12,640 nucleotides of DNA from Lichenicoccus sp964235615. GTDB taxonomy: Bacteria; Pseudomonadota; Alphaproteobacteria; Acetobacterales; Acetobacteraceae. The notes below the pieces were generated by a model that worked only from the letters and a program-made list of their open reading frames with translations, did not search any database and was not told where the DNA came from. The stretch is taken from the NCBI GenBank assembly GCA_964235615.1, contig CAXSEE010000129.1:1-12640 (forward strand), in the 5' to 3' direction. Both the position numbers and the translations under genes were made by a program. Each line of letters starts with the position of its first letter. Positions within the stretch are counted from its first letter, which is position 1. Shown piece after piece: positions 1 to 7,500 of this stretch.

Positions 1-1
1 C

Positions 2-2104
2 TTCCAGCGCGTCGTGCAGCGCGCCGCGATCCACGTGCAGTCCTCCGGCCGCGACGAGGTCACCGGCGCCAACGTGCTGGTCGCCCTGTTCTCCGAGCGC
101 GAGAGCCACGCGGTGTATTTCCTGCAGCTCCAGGACATGACCCGTCTCGACGCGGTCAACTTCATCTCGCACGGCATCGCCAAGGCTCCCGGTCGCGCAA
201 CCCAGCGGCCAGTCGCCGGCGCGCCTGGCAATGAAGGTCCGGAAGGCGAGCGCGAGGAGCGCGGACGCACCAGCAAGAACCAGGATGGGCTGTCGGCCTA
301 CTGCGTCAACCTCAACAAGAAGGCGCTGGCCGGCAAGATCGACCCGCTGATCGGCCGTGACCAGGAGATCGAGCGTACCATCCAGATCCTGTGCCGCCGC
401 ACCAAGAACAACCCGCTCTATGTCGGTGATCCGGGCGTCGGCAAGACCGCCATCGCCGAGGGCCTGGCCAAGCGCATCGTCGAGGGCGACGTGCCGGAAG
501 TGCTGGCGAAGTCGACCATCTACGCGCTCGACATGGGCGCCCTGCTGGCCGGCACCCGCTATCGCGGCGACTTCGAGGAACGCCTCAAGGCGGTCGTGAC
601 CGAGCTGGAGAACAACCCCGGCGGCATCCTGTTCATCGACGAGATCCACACCGTGATCGGTGCCGGCGCCACCTCGGGCGGAGCCATGGACGCGTCCAAC
701 CTGCTCAAGCCGGCCCTGGCCCAGGGCACGCTGCGCTGCATCGGCTCGACCACCTACAAGGAATTCCGCAACTATTTCGAGAAGGACCGCGCGCTGGTCC
801 GCCGCTTCCAGAAGATCGACGTCAACGAGCCGTCGATCGAGGATACGGTCAAGATCCTGCGCGGCCTCAAGGCCAACTACGAGAAGCACCACAAGGTCCG
901 CTACACCGAGGAAGCCATCCGCGGCTCGGTCGAGCTGGCCGCCAAATACATCCATGACCGCAAGCTGCCGGACAAGGCGATCGACGTCATCGACGAGGTC
1001 GGCGCCTCGCGCATGCTGGTGCCCGAGAGCCAGCGCCGCAAGACCGTGACCCTGCGTGATGTGGAGGAGATGGTGGCCAAGATCGCCCGCATCCCGCCCA
1101 AGAGCGTGTCCGCCGACGACAAGGAGACGCTGCGCTCGCTGGAGCGCGACCTCAAGGCGATGGTGTTCGGCCAGGATCGCGCCATCGAGGCGCTCTCGGC
1201 GGCGATCAAGTTGTCACGCGCCGGCCTGCGCGACGCCGAGAAGCCGATCGGCAACTACCTGTTCTCTGGCCCGACCGGCGTCGGCAAGACCGAGGTGGCC
1301 AAGCAGCTCGCCTCCACCCTCGGGATCGAGCTGATCCGCTTCGACATGTCGGAATACATGGAGCGGCACAGCATCTCGCGCCTGATCGGTGCTCCGCCGG
1401 GCTATGTCGGGTTCGATCAGGGCGGTTTGCTGACCGACGCGATCGACCAGCATCCGCACGCGGTGCTGCTGCTCGACGAGATCGAGAAGGCGCATCAGGA
1501 TCTCTACAACATCCTGTTGCAGGTGATGGATCACGGCAAGCTCACCGACCACAACGGCAAGACGGTGGATTTCCGCAACGTCATCCTGATCATGACGACC
1601 AACGCCGGTGCCGCCGACCTCACCCGCGAGGCGATCGGCTTCGGCCGCGACAGCCGCGCCGGTGAGGACGAGGAGGCGGTCAAGCGCATCTTCACGCCGG
1701 AGTTCCGCAACCGTCTCGACGCGATCATCCCGTTCGGCAGCCTCACGCCGGAGATCGTGGCACAGGTGGTCGAGAAGTTCGTCCTGCAGCTCGAAGCCCA
1801 GCTCGCCGACCGCAACGTCACCATCGAGCTGTCTTCGGCGGCCAAGGAATGGTTGGCGGAGCGTGGTTACGACCGCTTGTATGGCGCCCGTCCGCTCGCC
1901 CGCGTCATCCAGGAGCACATCAAGAAGCCATTGGCTGAGGAGTTGCTGTTCGGCCAGTTGGCCAAGGGCGGCTCGGTCAAGGTCAGCATGCGCGACGGCA
2001 AGCTGGCGTTCGATTATGTCGAGGCGGCTCCGAGCACCGCGCCCGCCGAGAATGACGGTGGGGACGAGGGTGGTTCCGCGCGGGAGTCCGAGACTGCGGA
2101 TTGA
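2..2104 (+). CDS. clpA: ATP-dependent Clp protease ATP-binding subunit ClpA (5'-truncated by window edge)
   Basis: ClpA is the AAA+ unfoldase that feeds proteins, including ClpS-delivered N-degron substrates, into the ClpP chamber in the cytoplasm. The frame is open from base 2, and the first residues (FQRVVQRA) match the interior of the ClpA N-domain, so the true start lies upstream; the GTG at 14 is internal. Numbering from that GTG, D1 has Walker A GDPGVGKT (138-145) and Walker B DE (209-210). D2 has Walker A GPTGVGKT (419-426) and Walker B DE (488-489). The tripeptide IGF at 541-543 sits just before the conserved FTPEFRNRLD stretch and corresponds to the ClpP-docking IGL/IGF loop, which separates ClpA from ClpB. 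About 700 residues are visible, against roughly 760-780 for the family. The C-terminus is an acidic, low-complexity tail. clpS, often upstream, is outside the window. Confidence 0.97.
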   Translation, partial: FQRVVQRAAIHVQSSGRDEVTGANVLVALFSERESHAVYFLQLQDMTRLDAVNFISHGIAKAPGRATQRPVAGAPGNEGPEGEREERGRTSKNQDGLSAYCVNLNKKALAGKIDPLIGRDQEIERTIQILCRRTKNNPLYVGDPGVGKTAIAEGLAKRIVEGDVPEVLAKSTIYALDMGALLAGTRYRGDFEERLKAVVTELENNPGGILFIDEIHTVIGAGATSGGAMDASNLLKPALAQGTLRCIGSTTYKEFRNYFEKDRALVRRFQKIDVNEPSIEDTVKILRGLKANYEKHHKVRYTEEAIRGSVELAAKYIHDRKLPDKAIDVIDEVGASRMLVPESQRRKTVTLRDVEEMVAKIARIPPKSVSADDKETLRSLERDLKAMVFGQDRAIEALSAAIKLSRAGLRDAEKPIGNYLFSGPTGVGKTEVAKQLASTLGIELIRFDMSEYMERHSISRLIGAPPGYVGFDQGGLLTDAIDQHPHAVLLLDEIEKAHQDLYNILLQVMDHGKLTDHNGKTVDFRNVILIMTTNAGAADLTREAIGFGRDSRAGEDEEAVKRIFTPEFRNRLDAIIPFGSLTPEIVAQVVEKFVLQLEAQLADRNVTIELSSAAKEWLAERGYDRLYGARPLARVIQEHIKKPLAEELLFGQLAKGGSVKVSMRDGKLAFDYVEAAPSTAPAENDGGDEGGSARESETAD

Positions 2105-2116
2105 GGCATAGGTCTT

Positions 2117-2147
2117 GACCTCTTGGCTCCACCGGGGGCAAGAGGTC
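2117..2147 (+). terminator. Hairpin after clpA, probable terminator
   Basis: GACCTCTTG (2117-2125) and CAAGAGGTC (2139-2147) form a perfect 9-bp inverted repeat, 13 bases apart, starting 12 bases after the clpA stop. The loop can pair further (CTCC with GGGG). There is no clear T-run after it, so it may be a weak or Rho-assisted terminator, or a 3' stabilising structure. It lies between clpA and the convergent MFS gene and could serve either. Confidence 0.55.
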
Positions 2148-2397
2148 TCTTGACCCCAGGCCTTGGCAGGCAACGTTAGACAAGCTCCGTATCTTTACAG
2201 AAGCGCGCGAGCGTGGTGTTCACGCGGCGGCGTCAGCTGCGAGGGTATTCTAGTCGCGCCAGATGTGCCGCTCTTCATACTTGCGAGGGTGCTCGAGGAG
2301 GCCGTTCCGGCTGCAGTGGTTTCCTCGCCCGGAACATGAAGCAACGTCTGCATCCTAATCCTGGGCGCATGGATACGGCCAAGCTCGCCGCCCTATA
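2148..2397. other. Intergenic stretch between convergent clpA and MFS gene
   Basis: I see no convincing gene in these 250 bases. A plus-strand open frame runs from 2213 to 2563, but it enters the MFS gene antisense and its translation has no recognisable family features. Base composition is already lower in GC here than in clpA, so this may be the left flank of an acquired segment. No inverted or direct terminal repeats were recognised. Confidence 0.4.
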
Positions 2398-3642
2398 TCA
2401 CGTCTCCCGACTCGACGATGACGAGCGCTCCTTCCGCAACAAGGCAATCGCGAGCGCCAGAGCGCAAGCGCAGGTGGCCAATCCCATTCCGACCACACCT
2501 TTCCAACGCAGATATTGCCAGAACCATCCGCCAAGCACCCCGTGGATGGCAATCCCAAGATAAAAGCTGAACATATAGAGCGCGGCGGCGTGGCCTCTGC
2601 TCGCTTTGCCTAGTCGGCCAACCCAGGCGCTAGCCACGGCATGAGCCCCAAAAAACCCGAAGGTGATCACAGCGATACCGGCGATGAAGACGGCGAGCGG
2701 GCTTGCCATGGTGAGCAGCGCGCCAGCCGCGACCACGCCGGCGCCCGCCACCATCATGCGACCACGCCCGAATTGGTCGGCTGCGCGCCCGAAGACCGCC
2801 GAGCCCAGGATCCCGAATATGTAGACGAGGAAGACCGCGCTGATCGTCGCCTGTCGTAGATTGTAGGGTGGCAGGATCAATCGGTAGCCGGCATAGTTAT
2901 AGATTGCAGTGAATGGAGCTACGAGAAAGAAGGGAAAAGCGAACAGGAGTGGCAGCATGGGCGTCCGGAAAAGAAGCCCGAACATCATCAAATGATGAGA
3001 AGCGCCGCGTCCCTTAGCCGGGCGCCAATTGCGCGAGGGCGGAAGAAGAAGGACAAAAACAACCGCAGCAGCGAAACCAAGCGCAGACATCGTCGTCATG
3101 GCGACGCGCCAGGTCGCCAGGTCCGCAATTGCACCCGTCAGCAGCCGGCCAAGCATGCCGCCGAGGGCGTTGCCTCCGATGTAGATCCCCATTGCGAAGC
3201 CAAGACCGGACGGCTCCATCTCCTCGGCGAGATAGGACATGGCAACCGCCGACACGCCGCCCGCAGTCACACCCTCCATCATTCGACAGGCGATAAGTAG
3301 CTGCCAGCTTGGTGCAACAGCGCAGAGCTGGTTGCAGATCGCCGTTCCGAACAGTGAGAGCGCCATGACGCTTTTACGGCCGAAACGCTCGGAGATGATG
3401 CCGCCCAGGAAAATCGTGACCGTTAGCACCATTGCTGGGGCGGAAAGGGACATGCTGCTCGCCGCAGGGGTAATCCTGAAAACAGCGGAGAAGAGCGGGA
3501 GCAGAGGCTGCACGCAGTAGAGGAGGGCGAAAGTCGCAAAGCCACAGGCCCCAAGCGCTGCCGCAGCCCGCAGATATTCCGGGCTGCCGATCATGATGTG
3601 CTGGCTTTCAGTTTCGCCAGACGTTCCCCGTATCCTCGACAT
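2398..3642 (-). CDS. YnfM-type MFS efflux transporter
   Basis: This is a 12-helix major facilitator superfamily inner-membrane exporter of about 414 residues. The N-terminal stretch GFATFALLYCVQPLLP (residues 34-49) and the later segments GNALGGMLGRLLTG and FFGAHAVASAW closely resemble E. coli YnfM as I recall it, a putative drug or arabinose-type exporter of unproven substrate. The loop 2-3 motif GGIISERFGRK (80-90) is a normal MFS motif A. I chose ATG 3642 because GGGGAG lies 3 bases upstream. A GTG at 3660 without a Shine-Dalgarno sequence and an ATG at 3594 are alternatives. The gene stands alone, convergent with clpA. Its GC content is visibly below that of its neighbours (47% and 52% in lines 2881-2940 and 2941-3000), which suggests separate acquisition. 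The substrate cannot be told from sequence. Confidence 0.88.
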   Translation of the reverse strand: MSRIRGTSGETESQHIMIGSPEYLRAAAALGACGFATFALLYCVQPLLPLFSAVFRITPAASSMSLSAPAMVLTVTIFLGGIISERFGRKSVMALSLFGTAICNQLCAVAPSWQLLIACRMMEGVTAGGVSAVAMSYLAEEMEPSGLGFAMGIYIGGNALGGMLGRLLTGAIADLATWRVAMTTMSALGFAAAVVFVLLLPPSRNWRPAKGRGASHHLMMFGLLFRTPMLPLLFAFPFFLVAPFTAIYNYAGYRLILPPYNLRQATISAVFLVYIFGILGSAVFGRAADQFGRGRMMVAGAGVVAAGALLTMASPLAVFIAGIAVITFGFFGAHAVASAWVGRLGKASRGHAAALYMFSFYLGIAIHGVLGGWFWQYLRWKGVVGMGLATCACALALAIALLRKERSSSSSRET

Positions 3643-3818
3643 TGGCTCCCCATCCGGCACATGCGTAACGGCACCGCCGACCGAACAGGATGCCCGGCCT
3701 CATGGCCGCTACTGCACAGGCAGCCGTGCGTTTGTCGTCTCACGCGATAACCATCGCCGTATAGATCTGGTGGTGTGGTTCATCACCTCCATGCCTTGCA
3801 CCGAACCGGACGTGGTGC

Positions 3819-3836
3819 CGGAGGCTCCAGACTCCG
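3819..3836 (-). terminator. Weak hairpin downstream of ppk2
   Basis: CGGAG (3819-3823) pairs with CTCCG (3832-3836) around an 8-base loop, 5 bases past the ppk2 stop on the minus strand. The stem is only 5 bp and there is no T-tract, so this is a tentative call. The rest of 3643-3818 holds no gene that I can recognise; it must contain the promoter of the MFS gene. Confidence 0.25.
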
Positions 3837-3841
3837 TCTCG

Positions 3842-4732
3842 TTAACCTTCCGCTTGTAGCTCCCGCCGGGCGGCGGCCAGCTCCGCCCCGTCGCCAGGGG
3901 CTGGCGGGTCCAGCGACAGCCTCTCCATGGCGTCGATCATGATCTCCACCACCACCAGCCTCGCGAACCATTTATTGTTCGCCGGCACCGCGAACCACGG
4001 CGCCTCCGGCCGCGCGGTTTCGATGATCGCCTCCTCGTAGGCCTCCTGATACTGGCTCCAGAGCGCGCGCTCCTTCAGGTCGCTGGTCGAGAATTTCCAG
4101 AACTTGGCGGTATCGTCGAGGCGGGCGAGCAGGCGTTTGCGCTGCTCCTCCTTGGAGATATGCAGGAAGAATTTCAGCGGCACGATCCCCTGCCTCGCCA
4201 CGTAGCGCTCGAAGCTGCGTATGTCCTTGTAGCGATGCTTCCAGAACGGCTCGGCGTTCGGTGACGGACCCAGCGCCGGCGGCAGCTTCTGCGCCTCCAG
4301 CACCTGCGGATGCACGCGGGCGACCAGCACCTCCTCGTAGTGGCTGCGGTTGAAGATGCCGATATGGCCGCGTTGGGGAAGTGCCGCATGGATGCGCCAG
4401 AGATAGTCGTGCGCGAGATCGACCGGTCCCGGCTGCTTGAACGAGGTGACGCTGACCCCCTGGGGATTCACGCCGGACATCACGTGCCGGATGGTGCCGT
4501 CCTTGCCGCCGGCATCCATCGCCTGGAACACTGCCAGAACCGACCAGCGGCCGTTGGCATAGAGCTCGCGCTGCAGGTCCGACAGCTTCGCGACGCCCTT
4601 GGCCAGCCGCTCGGTGGCCTTGTCCTCGCTGAGGCCGCAGGTCTCGTCGGGATCGCAATCCGCCAGCCGGAACTTGTGCCCCTCGGTAATCCGGTAGCGG
4701 CCAGACAGCGCCTTCGGTGCCTTCTTGCCCAT
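3842..4732 (-). CDS. ppk2: Polyphosphate kinase 2 family protein (PPK2)
   Basis: PPK2 enzymes transfer phosphate between polyphosphate and nucleotides in the cytoplasm. The 296-residue product has the single-domain PPK2 layout: Walker A-type MDAGGKDGT (72-80), Walker B-type FNRSHYE (127-133), the lid-region stretch WKHRYKDIRSFE (164-175), then KFFLHISKEEQ (187-197). Wording such as HVMSGVNPQGV and FNRSHYE is like the class III PPK2 (AMP/ADP phosphorylating) sequences I recall, but class assignment needs a tree. The open frame extends upstream to 4954 inside the neighbouring dehydrogenase gene; I place the start at ATG 4732. That ATG lies 5 bases after the dehydrogenase stop, with GGGAT 8 bases upstream, so translation is probably coupled. 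Confidence 0.93.
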   Translation of the reverse strand: MGKKAPKALSGRYRITEGHKFRLADCDPDETCGLSEDKATERLAKGVAKLSDLQRELYANGRWSVLAVFQAMDAGGKDGTIRHVMSGVNPQGVSVTSFKQPGPVDLAHDYLWRIHAALPQRGHIGIFNRSHYEEVLVARVHPQVLEAQKLPPALGPSPNAEPFWKHRYKDIRSFERYVARQGIVPLKFFLHISKEEQRKRLLARLDDTAKFWKFSTSDLKERALWSQYQEAYEEAIIETARPEAPWFAVPANNKWFARLVVVEIMIDAMERLSLDPPAPGDGAELAAARRELQAEG

Positions 4733-4737
4733 GGCCG

Positions 4738-5496
4738 CTATCCCGTCGTTCCGCGCTTCACGGCGAGCGCGCCGGGCGCCTGGCAGGTCGGCATCAGCTC
4801 GATCCGGTTGATGTTCACATGCTTCGGCAGCCCCACCACCCAGGCGATCGCTTCCGCGATATCCTCCGGAGTGAGCGGCGTCGTGCCCTCGTAGACCTTC
4901 GCGGCCTTGGCATCGTCGCCCAAACGCACGCTGCTGAATTCGCTGCCGCCGCACAGGCCCGGCTCGATGTCAGTGACCCGGACGTTGCGGCCGACCAAAT
5001 CCGCCTTCAAGTTCAACACGAACTGGCGCACGAACGCCTTGGTGGCGCCATACACATTGCCTCCCGGATAGGGATAGTCGCCGGCGATGCTGCCGAGCGT
5101 CACCACATGCCCGCGGTCCCGCTCGACCATGCCGGGCAGCAGCGCATGGACGGTCTGCATCAGGCCGGTGACGTTGGTCGCCACCATCTGCTCCCAGTCG
5201 GGCATGCTGGCCTCATAGGCCGGCCCCAGACCCTTCGCGAGACCGGCGTTAGCCACCAGCACGTCGATCTCGCGCCAGTCGGCCGGCAGGCTGCCGGGCA
5301 GGGCGGCGATCTGCCGCGGGTCGTTCATGTCGAGCCTGAACGGCAGCAATGCCGGTCCCAGCTTCCGTGCCAGGGCATCGAGGCGATCCTGCCGGCGCGC
5401 GCTCGCGACCACGCGGTGGCCGTCCGCCACGAAACGCTCGGCGATCGCCGCGCCGAACCCGGAGCTGGCTCCGGTCACCAGTATCGTCAGAGCCAT
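4738..5496 (-). CDS. YdfG-like NADP-dependent short-chain dehydrogenase
   Basis: This is a classical SDR oxidoreductase of 252 residues. It has the Rossmann glycine motif TGASSGFG (8-15), NAG (83-85), active-site N108, S136, Y149 and K153 (YGATK). The basic ARR at residues 33-35 after the second strand suits NADP. The C-terminal half (VRVTDIEPGL, SEFSSVR, LTPEDIAEA, HVNINRIELMP) follows E. coli YdfG, which reduces 3-hydroxy acid semialdehydes such as malonic semialdehyde and oxidises L-allo-threonine or serine. The substrate here is inferred only from that resemblance. ATG 5496 has a strong GGGGAG 6 bases upstream. It is the middle gene of a leftward three-gene run, 21 bases after the small gene and 5 bases before ppk2. 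Confidence 0.92.
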   Translation of the reverse strand: MALTILVTGASSGFGAAIAERFVADGHRVVASARRQDRLDALARKLGPALLPFRLDMNDPRQIAALPGSLPADWREIDVLVANAGLAKGLGPAYEASMPDWEQMVATNVTGLMQTVHALLPGMVERDRGHVVTLGSIAGDYPYPGGNVYGATKAFVRQFVLNLKADLVGRNVRVTDIEPGLCGGSEFSSVRLGDDAKAAKVYEGTTPLTPEDIAEAIAWVVGLPKHVNINRIELMPTCQAPGALAVKRGTTG

Positions 5497-5517
5497 CGGT
5501 TTCTCCCCAATTTTTGT

Positions 5518-5796
5518 CTATCGATCACGTGTCTGCACCAGACGCGTCTCCAGCGCCTCCTGGTCGGCAATGCGAACGCCGTCCGGACCATAGAGCCGCA
5601 GCTGGCGCCAGGCCGGAGCCGGCAGCAATTCCACCACGCGGCGCAAGGCCGCCTCCTCGGTGCCGAAATGCTCGCGCCGGTCGGGAGCCCTTGCAGGCTG
5701 CGGAGCGCCAGGAGCGGCGTCAGCTGCGGCTTCAGAGCCCGGCACTCGAGGAATTAACGGTACCGGCTCATCGCAGAAGGCAAGAATATAGGTCAT
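5518..5796 (-). CDS. Small protein of unknown function (92 aa)
   Basis: I do not recognise a family. The 92 residues begin MTYILAFCDEP, then pass through an Ala/Pro-rich linker (about 18-40) into a compact segment, EHFGTEEAALRRVVELLP (43-60). That segment continues into a short strand-like part with LRLYGPDGVRIAD. The pattern of a small alpha/beta fold is what one expects from a real conserved hypothetical protein. ATG 5796 has AAGGA 8 bases upstream. The gene is first in the run with the dehydrogenase and ppk2, all on the minus strand with short gaps, and divergent from yqgE. No signal peptide or membrane segment is seen. Confidence 0.65.
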   Translation of the reverse strand: MTYILAFCDEPVPLIPRVPGSEAAADAAPGAPQPARAPDRREHFGTEEAALRRVVELLPAPAWRQLRLYGPDGVRIADQEALETRLVQTRDR

Positions 5797-5959
5797 GGGG
5801 CCTGTCCTTGTCGGCGAGATCGTCAGACGATGCCCGCGGCGGCGAGTGGCGGCAAGCCGGACACGGGCTTTGCAGGACGGCCGCCGAGGCAGTTCCTGCT
5901 TGAATTGTGATATGCAGGATGCGCTTGCGCGTCACGCGGGTTCTGCTCCATCTGGAAGC

Positions 5960-6541
5960 ATGTTCCCGCTGCAATCCGATCTCGAAGCCAGTTTGACCGG
6001 ACGTCTGCTGATTGCGATGCCCGCACTGGTATCCTCTCCCTTCGCGCAGAGTGTCGTGTTCCTGTGCGCCCACTCGATCGACGACGGCGCGATGGGCCTG
6101 GTGGTCAACCGGCGCCTGAGCCAGCCCGGCTTCGACGAGCTGCTCGAGCAGCTCGGCGTCGCCCCGGTGCCGCCGCGCCGCCGTATCACCCTCTGCGCCG
6201 GAGGTCCGGTGGAGAACTCGCGCGGCTTCGTGCTGCACAGCGCGGACTGGACCGGGGACGGCAGCCTCGCGGTCGACGACAGCATCGTCCTGACCGCGAG
6301 CCTGGACGTGCTGAAAGTGATCGCGGACGGAGCCGGCCCGCGGCAGGCGTTGCTGGCACTCGGCCATGCCACCTGGGCGCCGGGCCAGCTCGAACAGGAG
6401 ATCCAGCAGAACGCATGGCTTTCCGCCCCATCCAGCGAGGGGATCGTGTTCGGCTCGGACCATGACAGCAAGTGGCGCCGCGCCCTGGCCACGCTGAACA
6501 TCGACCCGATCCGCCTGTCCGGCGTCGTCGGCCACGCCTGA
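5960..6541 (+). CDS. yqgE: YqgE/AlgH family protein (UPF0301)
   Basis: Members of this family are cytoplasmic proteins of about 185-200 residues. AlgH affects alginate production in Pseudomonas, but no biochemical activity is firmly established. The 193-residue product shows the family signatures GRLLIAMP (14-21), GAMGLVVNR (43-51), CAGGPV (79-84), RGFVLHS (88-94), the GHATWAPGQLEQE segment (135-147) and NAWL (151-154). I placed the start at ATG 5960 because it gives the usual family length and has a short GGA just upstream. ATG 5912 in the same frame would add 16 residues but has no Shine-Dalgarno sequence. The gene is divergent from the small gene at 5796, and its stop is only 6 bases from the stop of the convergent glycosyltransferase. 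Confidence 0.93.
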   Translation: MFPLQSDLEASLTGRLLIAMPALVSSPFAQSVVFLCAHSIDDGAMGLVVNRRLSQPGFDELLEQLGVAPVPPRRRITLCAGGPVENSRGFVLHSADWTGDGSLAVDDSIVLTASLDVLKVIADGAGPRQALLALGHATWAPGQLEQEIQQNAWLSAPSSEGIVFGSDHDSKWRRALATLNIDPIRLSGVVGHA

Positions 6542-6547
6542 CCCGCG

Positions 6548-7492
6548 CTAGCCGACTTTCCGGAGCTGTATGAAGCCGGTGCCGATGGCGGGCACCGCCA
6601 GATACGCCAGGCGCTTGACCTCCTTGCGGCCGCGCGACGTTGAATCCAGGATCAGGCCGCAGACGAAGCAGAGGAACGACAGCAGCACCAGGTTCGTCGC
6701 CAGCACGGCCGTCGGCAGGCGCGGCACCAGATGGCTGTGCAGGAACTCGATGATCACCGGTATGCCGAGCAGGAGGCCGGTGGCCAGCATCGCGCTTCCG
6801 ATGAGCGAGAAGAACTGCAACGGCCGCTCCTCCTTCACCAGCGTGACGATGGTGCGCAGGATCCGTATGCCGTCGGTATAGGTGCGCAGCTTGGACGCCG
6901 ACCCGGCCGGGCGGTCTCGATAGGTGGTGTTCATCTCGCCCACCGGCATGCCCAGATCGAGCGCATGCACGGTGAACTCGGTCTCCGTCTCGAAGCCGGA
7001 GGCGAGTGCGGGGAAGGTCTTGACGAAGCGTCGCGAGAAGACCCGGTAGCCGGACAGCATGTCGCTGACCCGGTTGCCGAAGATGCGCCGGACCATGCCG
7101 GTGAGCAGCGCGTTGCCGAACCGATGACCGGTCCGATAGGCCGCCTTGATGTCGGTCACGCGGGCGCCCGTGACCATGTCGAGCTGCTCGTCGACCAGCA
7201 TCTGGACCATCGGGGCGGCATCGGCGGCGTCGTAGGTGTCGTCGCCATCGACCAGGACATAGGCGTCGGCCTCGATGTCGGCGAACATCCGGCGCACCAC
7301 GTTGCCCTTGCCCTGCATCGTCTCGCGCCGCACCAGTGCCCCGGAGGCGCGCGCCACCGCTGCCGTGCCGTCGCTCGAATTATTGTCGTAGACATAGATC
7401 GAGGCGTCGGGGAGACAGGCGCGAAAATCCCGGATCACCTTCGAGATGGTGACCTCCTCGTTGTAGCAGGGGATGAGCACCGCGATACGCAT
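6548..7492 (-). CDS. GT2 family glycosyltransferase with two C-terminal membrane segments
   Basis: This enzyme transfers a sugar from a nucleotide sugar to a lipid or polymer acceptor at the inner membrane, of the DPM1/GtrB-like kind. The 314-residue product begins directly with IAVLIPCYNEE (3-13). It continues with YDNNSSDGT (35-43), MQGKGN (59-64) and the metal-binding DGDDTYDA (82-89), followed by MLSGYRVFSRR (145-155) and the acceptor-side GFETETEF (166-173). Two hydrophobic segments follow at about 225-249 and 263-283. The frame is open upstream inside the HAD gene, but ATG 7492 gives the correct GT-A start, 8 bases after the HAD stop. The weak Shine-Dalgarno sequence suggests coupling. 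It is the last gene of the pyrD unit. Donor and acceptor cannot be told from sequence. Confidence 0.92.
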   Translation of the reverse strand: MRIAVLIPCYNEEVTISKVIRDFRACLPDASIYVYDNNSSDGTAAVARASGALVRRETMQGKGNVVRRMFADIEADAYVLVDGDDTYDAADAAPMVQMLVDEQLDMVTGARVTDIKAAYRTGHRFGNALLTGMVRRIFGNRVSDMLSGYRVFSRRFVKTFPALASGFETETEFTVHALDLGMPVGEMNTTYRDRPAGSASKLRTYTDGIRILRTIVTLVKEERPLQFFSLIGSAMLATGLLLGIPVIIEFLHSHLVPRLPTAVLATNLVLLSFLCFVCGLILDSTSRGRKEVKRLAYLAVPAIGTGFIQLRKVG

Positions 7493-7500
7493 CTGAACGC

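Noticed and set aside
14..16. GTG at 14 as the start of clpA
   Set aside because: The frame is open to the window edge and the residues before it (FQRV) match the ClpA N-domain interior, so the gene continues upstream.
2213..2563. A 116-codon plus-strand open frame after clpA
   Set aside because: It has no recognisable features and no ribosome binding site, and half of it is antisense to the MFS exporter.
4717..5757. A 346-codon plus-strand open frame opposite the dehydrogenase
   Set aside because: It is an antisense shadow. The SDR on the minus strand has every catalytic motif and a good ribosome binding site.
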